NCBI RefSeq assembly: GCF_900102495.1
Contig: NZ_FMVQ01000002.1
Span: forward strand, 124,001 to 188,000
From: Nitrosospira sp. Nl5
GTDB taxonomy: Bacteria > Pseudomonadota > Gammaproteobacteria > Burkholderiales > Nitrosomonadaceae
Direction of reading: 5' to 3'
Length of the DNA: 64,000 nt
Each line of letters opens with the position of its first letter. The stretch's first letter is position 1. This document shows, in pieces, positions 16,458-24,806 of the stretch. The position numbers were made by a program, and so were the translations under genes. The notes beneath the pieces were generated by a model. It did no database searches, was not told where the DNA came from, and saw only the letters and a list, made by a program, of their open reading frames with translations.

Positions 16458-17192
16458 ATGGAAAAAAGCACCGCTTTAGGAACCAATCGCACAGGTATCG
16501 ATATGTCCCCCGTTGACGTCAAGAAAATGCTGGCGCTGACCAACGTCACGCCTCCCAGCTCAAACGGAGACGAACGAGCAATCGCAGAAATGCGTAGCCG
16601 GCACATTGCCGATGCCAGCGTTATCGGCTCAGTTCCACCCCCGGGCTCCCTGAAGGGGGTGGCAAGTACCGCAATGCAAAAACTGACAGGAAAAAACCCG
16701 GAAGCGTTCATCGACAAGCTTGGTTGCCGGCTTGCCTTCGAGCGCGCCGGCGTGCGTCTTTACGACGCCCTCATCGTGAAGGCCTCATCCATTCCTGGAG
16801 CCCCGTCCGAGATTCCGCTCGATACATTGCGGAAATTCCGGAATGAAGAGCTGCGGCACTTCAGGCTTCTGGAGGGAGCAATACGTTCAATTGGCGCCGA
16901 CCCTACGACGCAAACGCCGTCCGCCGATGTCGACGGCATGGCTTCGCTCGGCTTGATGCAGGTACTGACCGATCCTCGCACATCCTTGTCGCACTGTCTG
17001 GAAGCTATTCTCATTGCCGAGCTCGCGGATAACGACGCTTGGCAACTGCTTATTCAGTTGGCTGCCAAGATGGGCATGGATGACATGGCCCGGGATTTTG
17101 AGACCGCCTTGCAGGAGGAAGATGTACATCTGGCACACATACGCCAGTGGTTTAAGGAGTCTGTGCTGGATGATGCTGCCGTTGCCGCTTAG
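16458..17192 (+). CDS. Ferritin-like diiron domain protein
   Basis: 244 residues; the ATG is preceded by CAGGAGATCAAATC. Probable four-helix bundle with ligands Glu95 (LAFERAGVRLYDAL), Glu131/His134 (EELRHF), Glu188 (LIAELADNDAW) and Glu221/His224 (QEEDVHLAHI): two E plus two ExxH, the classical diiron set. The first 75 residues are a Pro/Ser-rich extension. Translated just after the larger ferritin-like gene, with which it probably works. Its last 4 bp overlap the end of galK on the other strand. Confidence 0.7.
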   Translation: MEKSTALGTNRTGIDMSPVDVKKMLALTNVTPPSSNGDERAIAEMRSRHIADASVIGSVPPPGSLKGVASTAMQKLTGKNPEAFIDKLGCRLAFERAGVRLYDALIVKASSIPGAPSEIPLDTLRKFRNEELRHFRLLEGAIRSIGADPTTQTPSADVDGMASLGLMQVLTDPRTSLSHCLEAILIAELADNDAWQLLIQLAAKMGMDDMARDFETALQEEDVHLAHIRQWFKESVLDDAAVAA

Positions 17193-18280
17193 GCTGGATT
17201 TGCGCTGCCTTTGGTAAAAGGCACTAGCACGGATCCTCCGGGGTGACCCGCGTCGTTGTAGCTGTAGAGAACAGCTGCGGCGACGTCTTTCAACCTGGAG
17301 GGTTCACATAACGCTACGCAAGCGCCGCCAAATCCCGCGCCCGTTAATCGGGCCCCATATACATGGGGGTTCGCCTGCAGCAATGCCACCAGATAATCAA
17401 GCTGAGGTATCGAGACTTCATAGTCGTCCCGAAGGCTCGCGTGAGACGCGTTCATCAGTTCGCCGAATTCCTCGGCGTTTTTACAAGCTGCTGCACGCCG
17501 GACACGGTCATTCTCGCTGACGACGTGCCGCACCCGGCGTTGCAACGGCTCAGGCAGGGCGCGGGAGGCGGAGCTGTCGTGGATGTCGCGCAGTGCGGTC
17601 ACTCCCAGTCGACGCGCTGCCTCCTCGCACTCGGCGCGGCGCCGGTTGTAGCCGCTATCCGCAAGACTGCGTGGAACTCCCGAATCCAGGACCAGGACCG
17701 CCGATACAGGGGGTAACGGGATCAGCCGCCGTTCCAGTGTACGGGTGTCGAGAAACAATGCGTTGCGGGTGTCGGCAAGGCTTGAAGCCATCTGATCCAT
17801 AATGCCGCAGCGCACGCCCGCGTGCTTTACCTCGGCAAGCTGTGCCAGTCGCGCGATGAGAACATCATCGAGCTGCACGCCCGTCAGCGAGCGCAAGGCC
17901 CGGAGGGTTGCGACCTCGAGCGCCGCGCTTGATGAAAGACCTACTCCGATGGGAACGCTGGAGCACACATGGATGTCGAGAACGGACGTTTTGACGCCCG
18001 CTGCGCGGGCTTCCACGAGGCAGCCATACACGTAGGTGGCGAAGTGCTCGGACGGCGGGTGGTCCAACGTAAAGCGAACCGTGACGTCGAGCGCATCGGC
18101 ATGCAAGACGTATTCATGCTTGTTGTTGGGGCGCATGCTCACCAGCGTGTGCTGATCGATGGCGATCGGCAATACGTAGCCGTCGTTGTAGTCGGTATGA
18201 TCCCCTAGCAGATTGACACGGCCCGGGGCTCGCCCCACTGCAACGGGGGACATTCCAAATATTTCCTGGAAGCTACTCAT
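17189..18280 (-). CDS. galK: Galactokinase
   Basis: 363 residues from ATG (MSSFQEIFG); an in-frame TTG 18 codons upstream directly abuts the galT stop and could be used instead. GHMP-kinase signatures: GRVNLLGDHTDYNDG (galactokinase motif 1; the usual IGEHTDY is LGDHTDY), VPIGVGLSSSAALEVA (ATP phosphate loop), and LTGAGFGGACVAL (motif 3). GalK phosphorylates alpha-galactose at C1, the first step of the Leloir pathway. Last gene of a GH2-galT-galK unit. No galE or galM is present in the window. Confidence 0.93.
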   Translation of the reverse strand: MSSFQEIFGMSPVAVGRAPGRVNLLGDHTDYNDGYVLPIAIDQHTLVSMRPNNKHEYVLHADALDVTVRFTLDHPPSEHFATYVYGCLVEARAAGVKTSVLDIHVCSSVPIGVGLSSSAALEVATLRALRSLTGVQLDDVLIARLAQLAEVKHAGVRCGIMDQMASSLADTRNALFLDTRTLERRLIPLPPVSAVLVLDSGVPRSLADSGYNRRRAECEEAARRLGVTALRDIHDSSASRALPEPLQRRVRHVVSENDRVRRAAACKNAEEFGELMNASHASLRDDYEVSIPQLDYLVALLQANPHVYGARLTGAGFGGACVALCEPSRLKDVAAAVLYSYNDAGHPGGSVLVPFTKGSANPA

Positions 18281-18334
18281 TGAATGTCTCGGCGGAAGGA
18301 GTGGAACCGGCCTGGCTCCAGCGTAGGAAGGCAA

Positions 18335-19420
18335 TCATTCGATTTTGATTCTTACTTGCTGTAGTTCACGAGCCTTGTCTTCCGGCAGCGCATCCATAGC
18401 AAAGAAGCCTGCGGCGATTTCCGTCCCGGCCAGGTACTTGAGCCGGTCGCGCGTGCGGTAGGGGGGATAAAATTGCGCGTGAAGATGCGATTCAGGATGG
18501 GGCTTGCCATCGGTAGGCGCCTGGTACCAGGCCATTAAATACGGGAAAGGCCTTTCCCAGAGCCCATCATATTTCAGCAGTACGGTCTTCAGTGCCCGGG
18601 CCAGGTCGGCGCGCTGCTCGACGGCGAGCTGGATGAAGCTCTCCACCGGCTCGATCGGGGCGACCCAGACCTCATAGGGATAGCGGGCGCATACCGGTAC
18701 GAACGCCACCGCATGGACGCCCTCATAAACCATGCGCACACCCACGCGCCGTTCGTCCGCAATGAGTTCCTGCAGTACCCCGCGGCCCTGCCTGGCATGG
18801 TGTGATTGCGCTTCCTGCTGCATGCGCGCCGGCACGGGCGGCACGACAGGGTAGGCATAAATTTGTCCGTGCGGGTGGTGCAAGGTTACGCCGACCTCGG
18901 CGCCCCGATTCTCGAACGGCAATACATAGGCGATGTCACCACGCCGGGCGAGCCTGGCGGTCCGGTCAGCCCATACTTGCAGCAGCAACTCAATGTGGGC
19001 GAGAGACAGCGAACCAAGCGACGCGTATGCGTTCTGCGTGAACACCACCACATCACATTGGCCCGCCGCGGGTGCGCTCGGCACGATAAGGGCAGGCGGC
19101 TCGGCGCTAGTTCTGTCGAGGGAGGGGAAGCGGTTATCGAACACCGCCACGTCCCATTCCCCAGCCGGCACTTCCGTTGGAAAAGCCGGATCAGAGGTTA
19201 CCGCCAGCGGGTTGTACTCCGGGGGTGGCAAAAAAGTGCGTCCTTGCCGATATGCCGCATAAGTCACCCATTCGCCGCGCAGTGGATGCCAACGCAAGTG
19301 AGGGTGCTTATTCAAGGGTTCGGCGAAAGGACTTGGCGCAATGATATTTGGATCGATCGCCTGACGGGCGTAAAGAGTCAGTTGCCGCCCATCCGGTTTG
19401 GTGAGATCGAGTGTATGCAT
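18335..19420 (-). CDS. galT: Galactose-1-phosphate uridylyltransferase
   Basis: 361 residues. HHPHGQIYAYP contains the HPH motif whose second His carries the uridylyl group. N-terminal HLRWHPLRGEWVTYAAYRQG and C-terminal HPESHLHAQFYPP are also GalT blocks. The enzyme exchanges UMP between UDP-glucose and galactose-1-phosphate. The ATG overlaps the stop of the GH2 gene (TAATG), showing translational coupling, and galK follows within the same unit. Confidence 0.95.
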   Translation of the reverse strand: MHTLDLTKPDGRQLTLYARQAIDPNIIAPSPFAEPLNKHPHLRWHPLRGEWVTYAAYRQGRTFLPPPEYNPLAVTSDPAFPTEVPAGEWDVAVFDNRFPSLDRTSAEPPALIVPSAPAAGQCDVVVFTQNAYASLGSLSLAHIELLLQVWADRTARLARRGDIAYVLPFENRGAEVGVTLHHPHGQIYAYPVVPPVPARMQQEAQSHHARQGRGVLQELIADERRVGVRMVYEGVHAVAFVPVCARYPYEVWVAPIEPVESFIQLAVEQRADLARALKTVLLKYDGLWERPFPYLMAWYQAPTDGKPHPESHLHAQFYPPYRTRDRLKYLAGTEIAAGFFAMDALPEDKARELQQVRIKIE

Positions 19421-21201
19421 TAGACGCCGCCGGGTATGTGCGTGGGCGAGACAAGCGTCATCTTTGCAATGTCTTCAATGGGAATCTTGGGTGTGCGATC
19501 GGCGCAGAGCAATCCGTTCGCTTCCTGAAACGTATCGGTGAACTGGGTGTAGCAAAAGCCACTGAAGAGCGCCGTGTGAATCACTGCATCCATCAGTTCG
19601 CCATACATCCGCGCGAACTCGTCAACGTCTTCGGCGGTACTGTAGCCCCAAATCTGCTTTATGCCCGGCTGGGGGCACTTGGCGAATGCGATGCCGCCGA
19701 ATTCGGTCAGCATGATCGGCTGCCCCCGATGGGGATAACCATCGAGTGTAAGAATTCGCCCGCCAGGCCGCCGCCGGTCGAATAGCTGGTCCAAGCGGAT
19801 TTCGGGGCCATAGCGCTGGCGCAGATGTTCCGTGTTGGCGTCATAATCATGAATGCCGATGATGTCGGTGGCGCTGCTTTCCCAGCCATCGTTGCCGATC
19901 ACCGGGCGTGTCGCATCCAGCGTTTTCGTCAGGTGGTACAGTGCTTCGACAGCATGGCGCTGCTTGCCCATGACAGTGAGTTCAGGCACGCCCCAGGATT
20001 CATTGAAGGGCACCCAAACGATGATGCAGGGATGGCTGTAGTCGCGCTCGATCACCTCTGTCCATTCGCGTACGGTCCTCTTGATGGCGCTGCGCGTGAA
20101 GCGGTAAGCCGAGGGCATTTCTTCCCATACCAAGAGTCCCAGCCGGTCGGCCCAGTATAGATATCGCGGGTCTTCAATCTTTTGATGCTTGCGCACGCCG
20201 TTAAAACCCATGGCTTTCGCAAGCTCCACATCCCGGCGCAGGGCATCATCGCCGGGGGCGGTGAGCAGGGTATCCGGCCAATAGCCTTGATCGAGCACAA
20301 GCCTGAGCGTGTACGGTCTTCCGTTGAGCATGAAGCGATCGCGCAGAATGTGAACCGACCGTAACGCGGTGTATGAGATGAACTCATCCACAACCTCTTC
20401 ACCTCGCATGAGCCGCACTGTGGCATCAATCAACGTAGGGCGTTCCGGACTCCACAGTAGCTCGTTGCGATAATCATCGATGCCTGGGTCCGACAGCACT
20501 ATCAACCGGTCGGTTTCACGGTCCACCACCTGGTAGCGGTCATGGGCAAGCAGACGCTCGCCGTGGCGCAAACAGACGTCCACGCTCAAGCCCTGGGCCG
20601 GGTCTCCCAGGACGCGGGCTTCAAAGCCAATCGCGTAGTGCTCGACCTGGGGCGTCCATCGGATTTTCTCGAAGTAGGTGTGTGGCACCCGTTCCAGCCA
20701 GACCGTCTGCCAGATTCCGGTTGTTCGCGGATACCAGATGGAGTGCGGCTCCAATTGCCAATCTTGCTTGCCCCGCGGCTTGGCCAGTTCATGCGGGTCA
20801 TCCTCCACCTGCACCGTCACTGTCTGATGGCCGGACGGTTTGAGCATGTGGGTGATATCGGCCCAAAATGGAGTGTGTCCACCCTCGTGGGTAACTGCCA
20901 GGCAACCGTTGATCCATACCCGAACGGCATAATCAACCGCGCCGAAGCGTAAGATTACCCGGCCGGGGGCCGGTTTAAAGTTGAAGTTGCGCTGATACCA
21001 GCACAATGGGTGAAATCCCCGGTTTCCGATACCGCTGGCCTCCGACTCGGGCGCGAAGGGCACGACAATTTCCATTGGCCAGGATTTGATTTGGGATGGC
21101 AGGGCATATTGTCCTGAGTCGTCATAGCAAAATCGCCAGACACCGTTGAGCGAAGTCCAATTGGAGCGCTGCATTTGAGGGCGGGGGTAGGCAAATTGCA
21201 A
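19420..21201 (-). CDS. Glycoside hydrolase family 2 (beta-galactosidase/glucuronidase-like)
   Basis: 593 residues with the GH2 order: N-terminal jelly-roll sugar-binding domain (WTSLNGVWRFCYDD, WYQRNF), immunoglobulin-like domain, and TIM barrel from about 280 (LRLVLDQGYWPD, FNGVRKHQKIEDPRYLYW). VPFNESWG holds the acid/base Glu after Asn, and LTEFGG the nucleophile Glu. No signal peptide, so probably cytoplasmic. Being coupled to galT and galK, it most likely releases galactose for the Leloir pathway; beta-galactosidase activity is an inference. TTG start supported by GAGGGG upstream; an ATG 9 codons on is the alternative. Confidence 0.85.
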   Translation of the reverse strand: MQFAYPRPQMQRSNWTSLNGVWRFCYDDSGQYALPSQIKSWPMEIVVPFAPESEASGIGNRGFHPLCWYQRNFNFKPAPGRVILRFGAVDYAVRVWINGCLAVTHEGGHTPFWADITHMLKPSGHQTVTVQVEDDPHELAKPRGKQDWQLEPHSIWYPRTTGIWQTVWLERVPHTYFEKIRWTPQVEHYAIGFEARVLGDPAQGLSVDVCLRHGERLLAHDRYQVVDRETDRLIVLSDPGIDDYRNELLWSPERPTLIDATVRLMRGEEVVDEFISYTALRSVHILRDRFMLNGRPYTLRLVLDQGYWPDTLLTAPGDDALRRDVELAKAMGFNGVRKHQKIEDPRYLYWADRLGLLVWEEMPSAYRFTRSAIKRTVREWTEVIERDYSHPCIIVWVPFNESWGVPELTVMGKQRHAVEALYHLTKTLDATRPVIGNDGWESSATDIIGIHDYDANTEHLRQRYGPEIRLDQLFDRRRPGGRILTLDGYPHRGQPIMLTEFGGIAFAKCPQPGIKQIWGYSTAEDVDEFARMYGELMDAVIHTALFSGFCYTQFTDTFQEANGLLCADRTPKIPIEDIAKMTLVSPTHIPGGV

Positions 21202-21630
21202 TGCGTGGTTCCCCTCGGAGGCGGTCGAGTCAGGGTAAAGGCGAATATTTCAGCACTTGCACGGAACCTGGGAGAGTACGCTGTCAGTGCATTCCGTGAT
21301 AAAGATCTTCGCCATTTATGCAAAGCTCATTGCCCCTGGCAGGGGCGCACTCTTCTACGCCAAATCCCTTGTCTTTTACGAATTCGCCGTGGACGCGCAG
21401 CTTCCTAATTCGATGAGGTGCTTGATGAGTTTGTCGTGATGATATGGCTAAAAGCCGCGCTTTTTCTGTACGCTACCATACAGAGCAATGACGGTGCATG
21501 GCCACCGGACAAAGAACCGTAGCGAGCGGAGAAGGTGGCATAGAACCCCCTGGAACTGATCCAAACTGACACCTGGCTACTCCTGGCTGACCGGGGAAAC
21601 CGCTATTCTCCAGCACCTCGCCGAGGAAGG
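21202..21630. other. Gene-free region upstream of the galactose operon
   Basis: This 429-bp stretch is the upstream region of the GH2 gene (minus strand) and the downstream flank of the DUF4142 gene. A short AAAAGCCGCGCTTTT hairpin lies near 21450. No consensus promoter, operator or RNA gene was recognised. Confidence 0.45.
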
Positions 21631-22170
21631 TTACTTCGGATAGTGCATTTGATCCACGTTTACCTCAAGCCGCTCGGCCTCGGCAAGGTGTGACACCAGC
21701 GCGGGCTTTATTTTAGTCAGCAAGGCTTTCAGTTCGTCATTCCTGGCGTTAGGCATCAGTTTATGGTTTATCACGTCGATAACCTGTTTGTGGAGAACGA
21801 TTTCCTGATAGACGTAACCTTTATCGAAACGCTTGCCGCTCATTTTCTTGAGCCGGGTCAGATTTTTCTGGCGATCCTGTTTTAGGCTTTTACTGATCTT
21901 GCCTTCTTCGGGCGTGATGTTGAGTTTCTTTGCCAGTTCGACTACTTGCCGGTTGACGTCGGTATGTTCGCTGATCATGGTGTTAGCGAATGCTTTAACC
22001 TGTTCGTTGGTGGTTTTGGATTCTGCAAGCTCCGCAGCGTGGATATCGACTTCGTTGGCGGCAATCAAGATACCAATAATTTGTGTATCATTGAGGCTGC
22101 CTTTATCCTGAGCAACGGCTTCAATGGTAGGCGCCATCAGAGCGAGGGCAATGATTAACAGGTTCTTCAT
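21631..22170 (-). CDS. DUF4142 exported protein (ferritin-like fold)
   Basis: 179 residues; signal peptide MKNLLIIALALMAPTIEAVA, AAGGAGCTCTC ribosome-binding site. The mature part is a helical DUF4142 domain with the typical segments AANEVDIHAAELAESKTTNE, VKAFANTMISEHTDVNRQ and VLHKQVIDVINHKLMP. The family has a ferritin-like four-helix fold and is found in periplasmic proteins of proteobacteria, often stress-related; no function is proven. Single gene. Confidence 0.85.
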   Translation of the reverse strand: MKNLLIIALALMAPTIEAVAQDKGSLNDTQIIGILIAANEVDIHAAELAESKTTNEQVKAFANTMISEHTDVNRQVVELAKKLNITPEEGKISKSLKQDRQKNLTRLKKMSGKRFDKGYVYQEIVLHKQVIDVINHKLMPNARNDELKALLTKIKPALVSHLAEAERLEVNVDQMHYPK

Positions 22171-22889
22171 GAGAGCTCCTTATATTTAAACATGGGTGGT
22201 TACGCGCTTGATAAAGCAGGTCAAGGCGTAGGTCATGCTGATCCTTTTTACAGGAATTTTCTGTGCGATAACAAACAGATGCGTAAGAAAGTTTACGCTT
22301 GGCGCCAAGCTGATATTCTTGGGACGCATTTATCCCGACCCCTCCTGTCTCGCCCCGACGTCTTTCCATTCATTACTGAAATCTACGTCCCATACTGGTC
22401 AGATTGGCCCTCGCTCTTTTAGCTGAATGGGTTCCTCATGTTTAAAAGCGAACTAATGTTGTGCACCGAACAGAACACAAAGAGATGTAGGAGGATTCTT
22501 ATCGGAATTATGCTCGTCCCGGGTAGACCCCACCTCTTGAGCTGTCCATGGCTGAAAGGGATAAACCGGGTGAGAAGGGCCTATGCCGCTCTATGCCGCT
22601 TCTGACGAGCTAACTGATATTGAGGAAACCCGCAAGGAAAACTGCACACCGGAAATAAGCAAATTGATAAACGTGTGGGACAAATTGAACCAGTTGGCCA
22701 ATCGTGCAACAGTAGAAGAAAAAAGCATTAAAAGTAGCGGGAACCCATGGATATATTTTTGTCCAGGTTCTTCCTGATTCCCGGAGGTCTCCGGGCTGTA
22801 ACAGTCCCTGGTATTACCTCGGGCTCCATATCTTTCATGCGGGCAGCGTAGGCCGGCCGCTCTTCCGATTCCAGTAGCGCACAAACCTC
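22171..22889. other. Long intergenic region, no supported gene
   Basis: Holds the divergent upstream regions of the DUF4142 gene and the ABC exporter. A 64-codon frame at 22583-22777 (MPLYAASDELTDIEE) has only a weak ribosome-binding site and unknown sequence, and an AGGAGG at 22490 is followed by no useful start. The motif TATGCCGCT is directly repeated near 22583 and 22593. No hairpin terminator seen. Confidence 0.45.
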
Positions 22890-24806
22890 ATGTTTGCATT
22901 CTTCGAGCAGCGCATCAAGCCGACTGCCGTGCCCGATGCGCCGCCACCCCCCCGGTTGCTGGCGTTTTATTGGCATTTTGTTAGCCAGACAAAAGGCCTG
23001 TATGTCGCGTTATTTGTTACCGGCCTGATCGTGGCATTGATTGATATTCTGATCCCGGTCTTTATCGGACGTCTCGTCCATGTGATGGAGGCGGCGGACC
23101 GGGCTATCGCATTTCATGATGCCATGCCCATGCTTGTCGGGATGGCGTTGCTGGTGCTGATCGGGCGACCCCTCGCAATATTGATCGACAGCCTGGTGCG
23201 CCATAATGCTGTGGTGCCGGGCGTGACGAGCCTGATACGGTGGCAGAGTCATTGGCATGTCGTGCGGCAGAACTGGCCGTTTTTTCAGAAGGATTTTGCG
23301 GGGCGCATCGCCAACCGTGTCATGCAAACCAGCCATGCCGTACGCGAAAGCGTAATGAAAAGCATCCATGCAGTCTGGTACATTGCCGTATACGGAGTTT
23401 CCTCGCTGTTGCTGATGAGTGGTGCGGACTGGCGGCTGGCACTGCCGACCGCATTATGGTTTATCAGCTATATTCTTTTTTTGGGGCATTTCGTACCGCG
23501 CATGCGTGATCTAGCCAATGCCAGCAGCGCATTGAACTCTGTGACGATGGGCCGGATAGTGGATAGTTATAGCAATATTATCACTGTCAAATTGTTCTCT
23601 CGTGCCGTTGACGAAGACGCATACGTGCGCGAGGTGATCGACGCCCATACTGCGACGGTCGCCGCCCACATGCGCGTCATTACAAGCTTTATCGTCGCGC
23701 TATCCATGCTTAACGCACTGCTCTTGGTTAGCACCGCAGCGATCGGCGTTACGTTATGGAGCCAGGGTCATGTGGATGCGAGCGCGGTGGCAATGGCGAT
23801 TCCGCTCGTCTGGACGATTGCCAACTCGGCAGGCTGGGTAAGTTGGGACATGGCCAGCGTCTTCGAAAACGTTGGCGCAGTACAGGAGGGCATGGAAACG
23901 ATTGCTGTGCCTCATACACTGATTGACAAGCCCAGGGCGATCAAGCTGGGCGTAGACACTGGCAAGGTACGAGGGGAAATTCGCTTCGAAAACGTGGCCT
24001 TCGCTTACAGCCGTGGCGACGACAGGAAAGTGCTCGACTGCCTCAACGTGGTCATTCGCCCTGGGGAACGCGTCGGCGTGGTGGGGCACTCGGGCGCCGG
24101 CAAATCCACGCTGATCAACCTGCTATTGCGCTTCTATGAGGCCGAAGCAGGAACCGTCCGGATCGACGGCTATGATATCCGTGAAGTAACGCAGGAAAGC
24201 CTGCGTGCGGCAATTGGCGTGGTAACGCAGGATACATCATTGTTCCATCGTTCCATCGCCGAAAACATCGCTTATGGCAGCCCGGAGGCAACCGTGGCGC
24301 AAATCGAATTCGCCGCGCGGCGCGCGCAGGCGCACGAGTTCATTCTGGGCCAGAAGGACTGGAAGGGACGTACTGGCTATGAAGCATACGTAGGCGAGCG
24401 AGGAGTGAAGCTCAGCGCCGGCCAAAGGCAGCGCATCGCGATTGCACGCGTGGTGCTGAAAAATGCCCCGATCCTGGTACTGGACGAGGCGACGTCGGCC
24501 CTGGATAGTGAAGTTGAACTCGTGATCCAGGAACAGTTGCTTGGACTGATGGAAGGCAAGACGGTAATCGCTATCGCGCATCGGCTATCGACCATTGCGC
24601 GCATGGACCGGCTGCTCGTGCTGAGCGAGGGCCATATCGTCGAGCAGGGCACGCATGATGAACTGCTGCGCTTTGGCGGTCATTATGCTGCACTATGGCG
24701 GCACCAATCGGGCGGATTTACTACGGCTGCCCTTGCCTCTAAATCAGCTGTACTGTCGCCTGAGCCGAACGTTTCAGCGCCTCAGCAGCTTTTTTCCCGG
24801 CTATAA
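22890..24806 (+). CDS. ABC exporter, fused membrane and ATPase domains
   Basis: 638 residues, a type IV (B-family) half-transporter. Six membrane spans lie in residues about 25-330 (LYVALFVTGLIVALIDILIP, VWYIAVYGVSSLLLMSG, and others). ATPase domain from about 365: Walker A GHSGAGKST, Q-loop VVTQDTSLF, signature LSAGQRQRIAIARV, Walker B ILVLDEATSALD, H-loop IAHRLSTI. It acts as a dimer in the inner membrane exporting a lipid, glycolipid, peptide or drug; the substrate is not readable. No ribosome-binding site is evident. Its 3' end overlaps the convergent glycosyltransferase/oxidoreductase gene by 68 bp. Confidence 0.88.
   Translation: MFAFFEQRIKPTAVPDAPPPPRLLAFYWHFVSQTKGLYVALFVTGLIVALIDILIPVFIGRLVHVMEAADRAIAFHDAMPMLVGMALLVLIGRPLAILIDSLVRHNAVVPGVTSLIRWQSHWHVVRQNWPFFQKDFAGRIANRVMQTSHAVRESVMKSIHAVWYIAVYGVSSLLLMSGADWRLALPTALWFISYILFLGHFVPRMRDLANASSALNSVTMGRIVDSYSNIITVKLFSRAVDEDAYVREVIDAHTATVAAHMRVITSFIVALSMLNALLLVSTAAIGVTLWSQGHVDASAVAMAIPLVWTIANSAGWVSWDMASVFENVGAVQEGMETIAVPHTLIDKPRAIKLGVDTGKVRGEIRFENVAFAYSRGDDRKVLDCLNVVIRPGERVGVVGHSGAGKSTLINLLLRFYEAEAGTVRIDGYDIREVTQESLRAAIGVVTQDTSLFHRSIAENIAYGSPEATVAQIEFAARRAQAHEFILGQKDWKGRTGYEAYVGERGVKLSAGQRQRIAIARVVLKNAPILVLDEATSALDSEVELVIQEQLLGLMEGKTVIAIAHRLSTIARMDRLLVLSEGHIVEQGTHDELLRFGGHYAALWRHQSGGFTTAALASKSAVLSPEPNVSAPQQLFSRL

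Noticed and set aside
22583-22777. 64-codon plus-strand frame
   Set aside because: Weak ribosome-binding site, unknown sequence, starts in a short direct repeat; not enough support.
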